Assembly: GCA_052289195.1 (NCBI GenBank)
Contig: DAWAJD010000040.1
Span: 1-14,717, forward strand
Direction: 5' to 3'
DNA length: 14,717 nucleotides
Source: UBA4644 sp900555855
Lineage (GTDB): Bacteria; Bacillota; Clostridia; Oscillospirales; Butyricicoccaceae
Shown here in pieces: positions 14,466 to 14,717 of the stretch. The notes beneath the pieces were generated by a model, which was given only the letters and a program-made list of their open reading frames with translations, had not been told where the DNA came from and made no database searches. Position numbers and translations under genes: made by a program. The first letter of the stretch is position 1. Each line of letters starts with the position of its first letter.

Positions 14466-14670
14466 TCTTATTATTGATCCCGTTTCATTTAGCTGCAGTC
14501 CTGTGCAAAGCTGATCTGCGGCTTTCTATCGCCAATTGATATAATCCTATTGCGCGCAAAGCAAAGAAGACGGCCGATATTCTTAATTTGTTCTATTTCA
14601 TTTTATTGCAGCCCCGTGCAAGGATCCCCGCTGCACCGGATCCGGCGAGATCACACCCGGCTTCAGCTAC

Positions 14671-14706
14671 AACAAAAAACAAACGGCAAGCAAATGCTTG
14701 CCGTTT
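14671..14706 (-). terminator. Intrinsic terminator of a leftward gene beyond the right edge
   Basis: Perfect 11-bp stem AAACGGCAAGC (14681-14691) and GCTTGCCGTTT (14696-14706) with a 4-nt loop. On the minus strand it is followed by GTTTTTTGTT (14680-14671). The gene itself lies outside the window. Confidence 0.85.
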
Positions 14707-14717
14707 GTCTGTGTAGG

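Larger units (their letters stand above)
13575..14602. repeat. Array of eight degenerate two-box repeats in non-coding DNA
   Basis: Box 1 (consensus ATTGATATAGTYCTAT) starts at 13575, 13672, 13815, 13930, 14087, 14201, 14422 and 14535. Box 2 (consensus ATTGATTCTGTTTCATT) starts at 13626, about 13724, 13866, 13981, 14138, 14252, 14473 and 14586. The offset is exactly 51 nt in all copies but the second (52). Copies 2-8 carry a short dyad in box 1, ATAG-YY-CTAT or a one-base variant. The 35-nt segment between boxes is AAAGCAAAGARAAYGGYYGAT-like in copies 3, 4, 6 and 8, and a different hairpin sequence in copies 5 and 7. Copy starts are 97, 143, 115, 157, 114, 221 and 113 nt apart. The region is clearly AT-richer than the flanking genes. 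No gene, RNA family or mobile element was recognised; function unknown. Confidence 0.85.

Noticed and set aside
13575..14602. CRISPR array
   Set aside because: Repeats are degenerate, spacing between copies varies from 97 to 221 nt, each unit has two boxes, and no cas genes are present.
13575..14602. Insertion sequence or MITE copies
   Set aside because: No terminal inverted repeats or target duplications bound the units, and no transposase frame is present. Regular pairing favours local duplication.
14671..14717. Terminator for a plus-strand transcript of the array
   Set aside because: On the plus strand the stem is followed by GTCTGTGTAGG, not a T tract; the T tract is on the minus-strand side.

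Overview
The window looks like a chromosomal segment of a GC-rich anaerobic Clostridia, most likely Oscillospiraceae/Ruminococcaceae-like. Reasons: strong AGGAGG-type ribosome sites, TGC-TATACT extended -10 promoters, GC-rich coding DNA with long antisense shadow frames, and Firmicutes-type gene families. The genus is not certain. No rRNA, tRNA, insertion sequence, integrase or CRISPR array was seen. Gene content is mostly housekeeping; the unusual material is a roughly 1.2 kb non-coding stretch at the right end.

Layout. 1-170: a run of consecutive hairpins, the last probably a terminator for a rightward gene outside the window. 199-1840 (minus): a zinc-ribbon protein, then an intrinsic terminator, then a manganese-type CDF metal exporter whose ribosome site almost touches the terminator. 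2041-3530 (plus): ung and deoD (DNA uracil repair and purine nucleoside salvage), closed by a terminator. 3552-7035 (minus): a four-gene unit, nicotinate phosphoribosyltransferase, M29 aminopeptidase, nitroreductase, small two-helix membrane protein. 7297-11344 (plus): thrC, a phosphoglycerate-mutase-like putative homoserine kinase, rimM and trmD, tightly packed and probably one transcript, ended by a strong terminator. 11350-13379 (minus): a tandem GNAT acetyltransferase and an EamA/DMT transporter.

13447-14670 has no convincing gene. It opens with a GC-rich, REP-like palindrome with three mutually complementary arms (13486-13550). An AT-richer array of eight degenerate copies of a two-box element follows (13575-14602). 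In seven of eight copies the two boxes start exactly 51 nt apart although the sequence between them changes, and six of the copies fall into A-B pairs with short internal and long external spacing. This array is the best candidate for something undescribed. A leftward terminator at 14671-14706 marks the 3' end of a minus-strand gene beyond the right edge.

How the genes work together: thrC and its neighbour would carry out the last two steps of threonine synthesis (homoserine to phosphohomoserine to threonine). rimM and trmD serve ribosome assembly and tRNA modification, but here they lack their usual rpsP and rplS neighbours. pncB supplies NAD from nicotinate, and a flavin nitroreductase that would use NAD(P)H lies in the same transcription unit.
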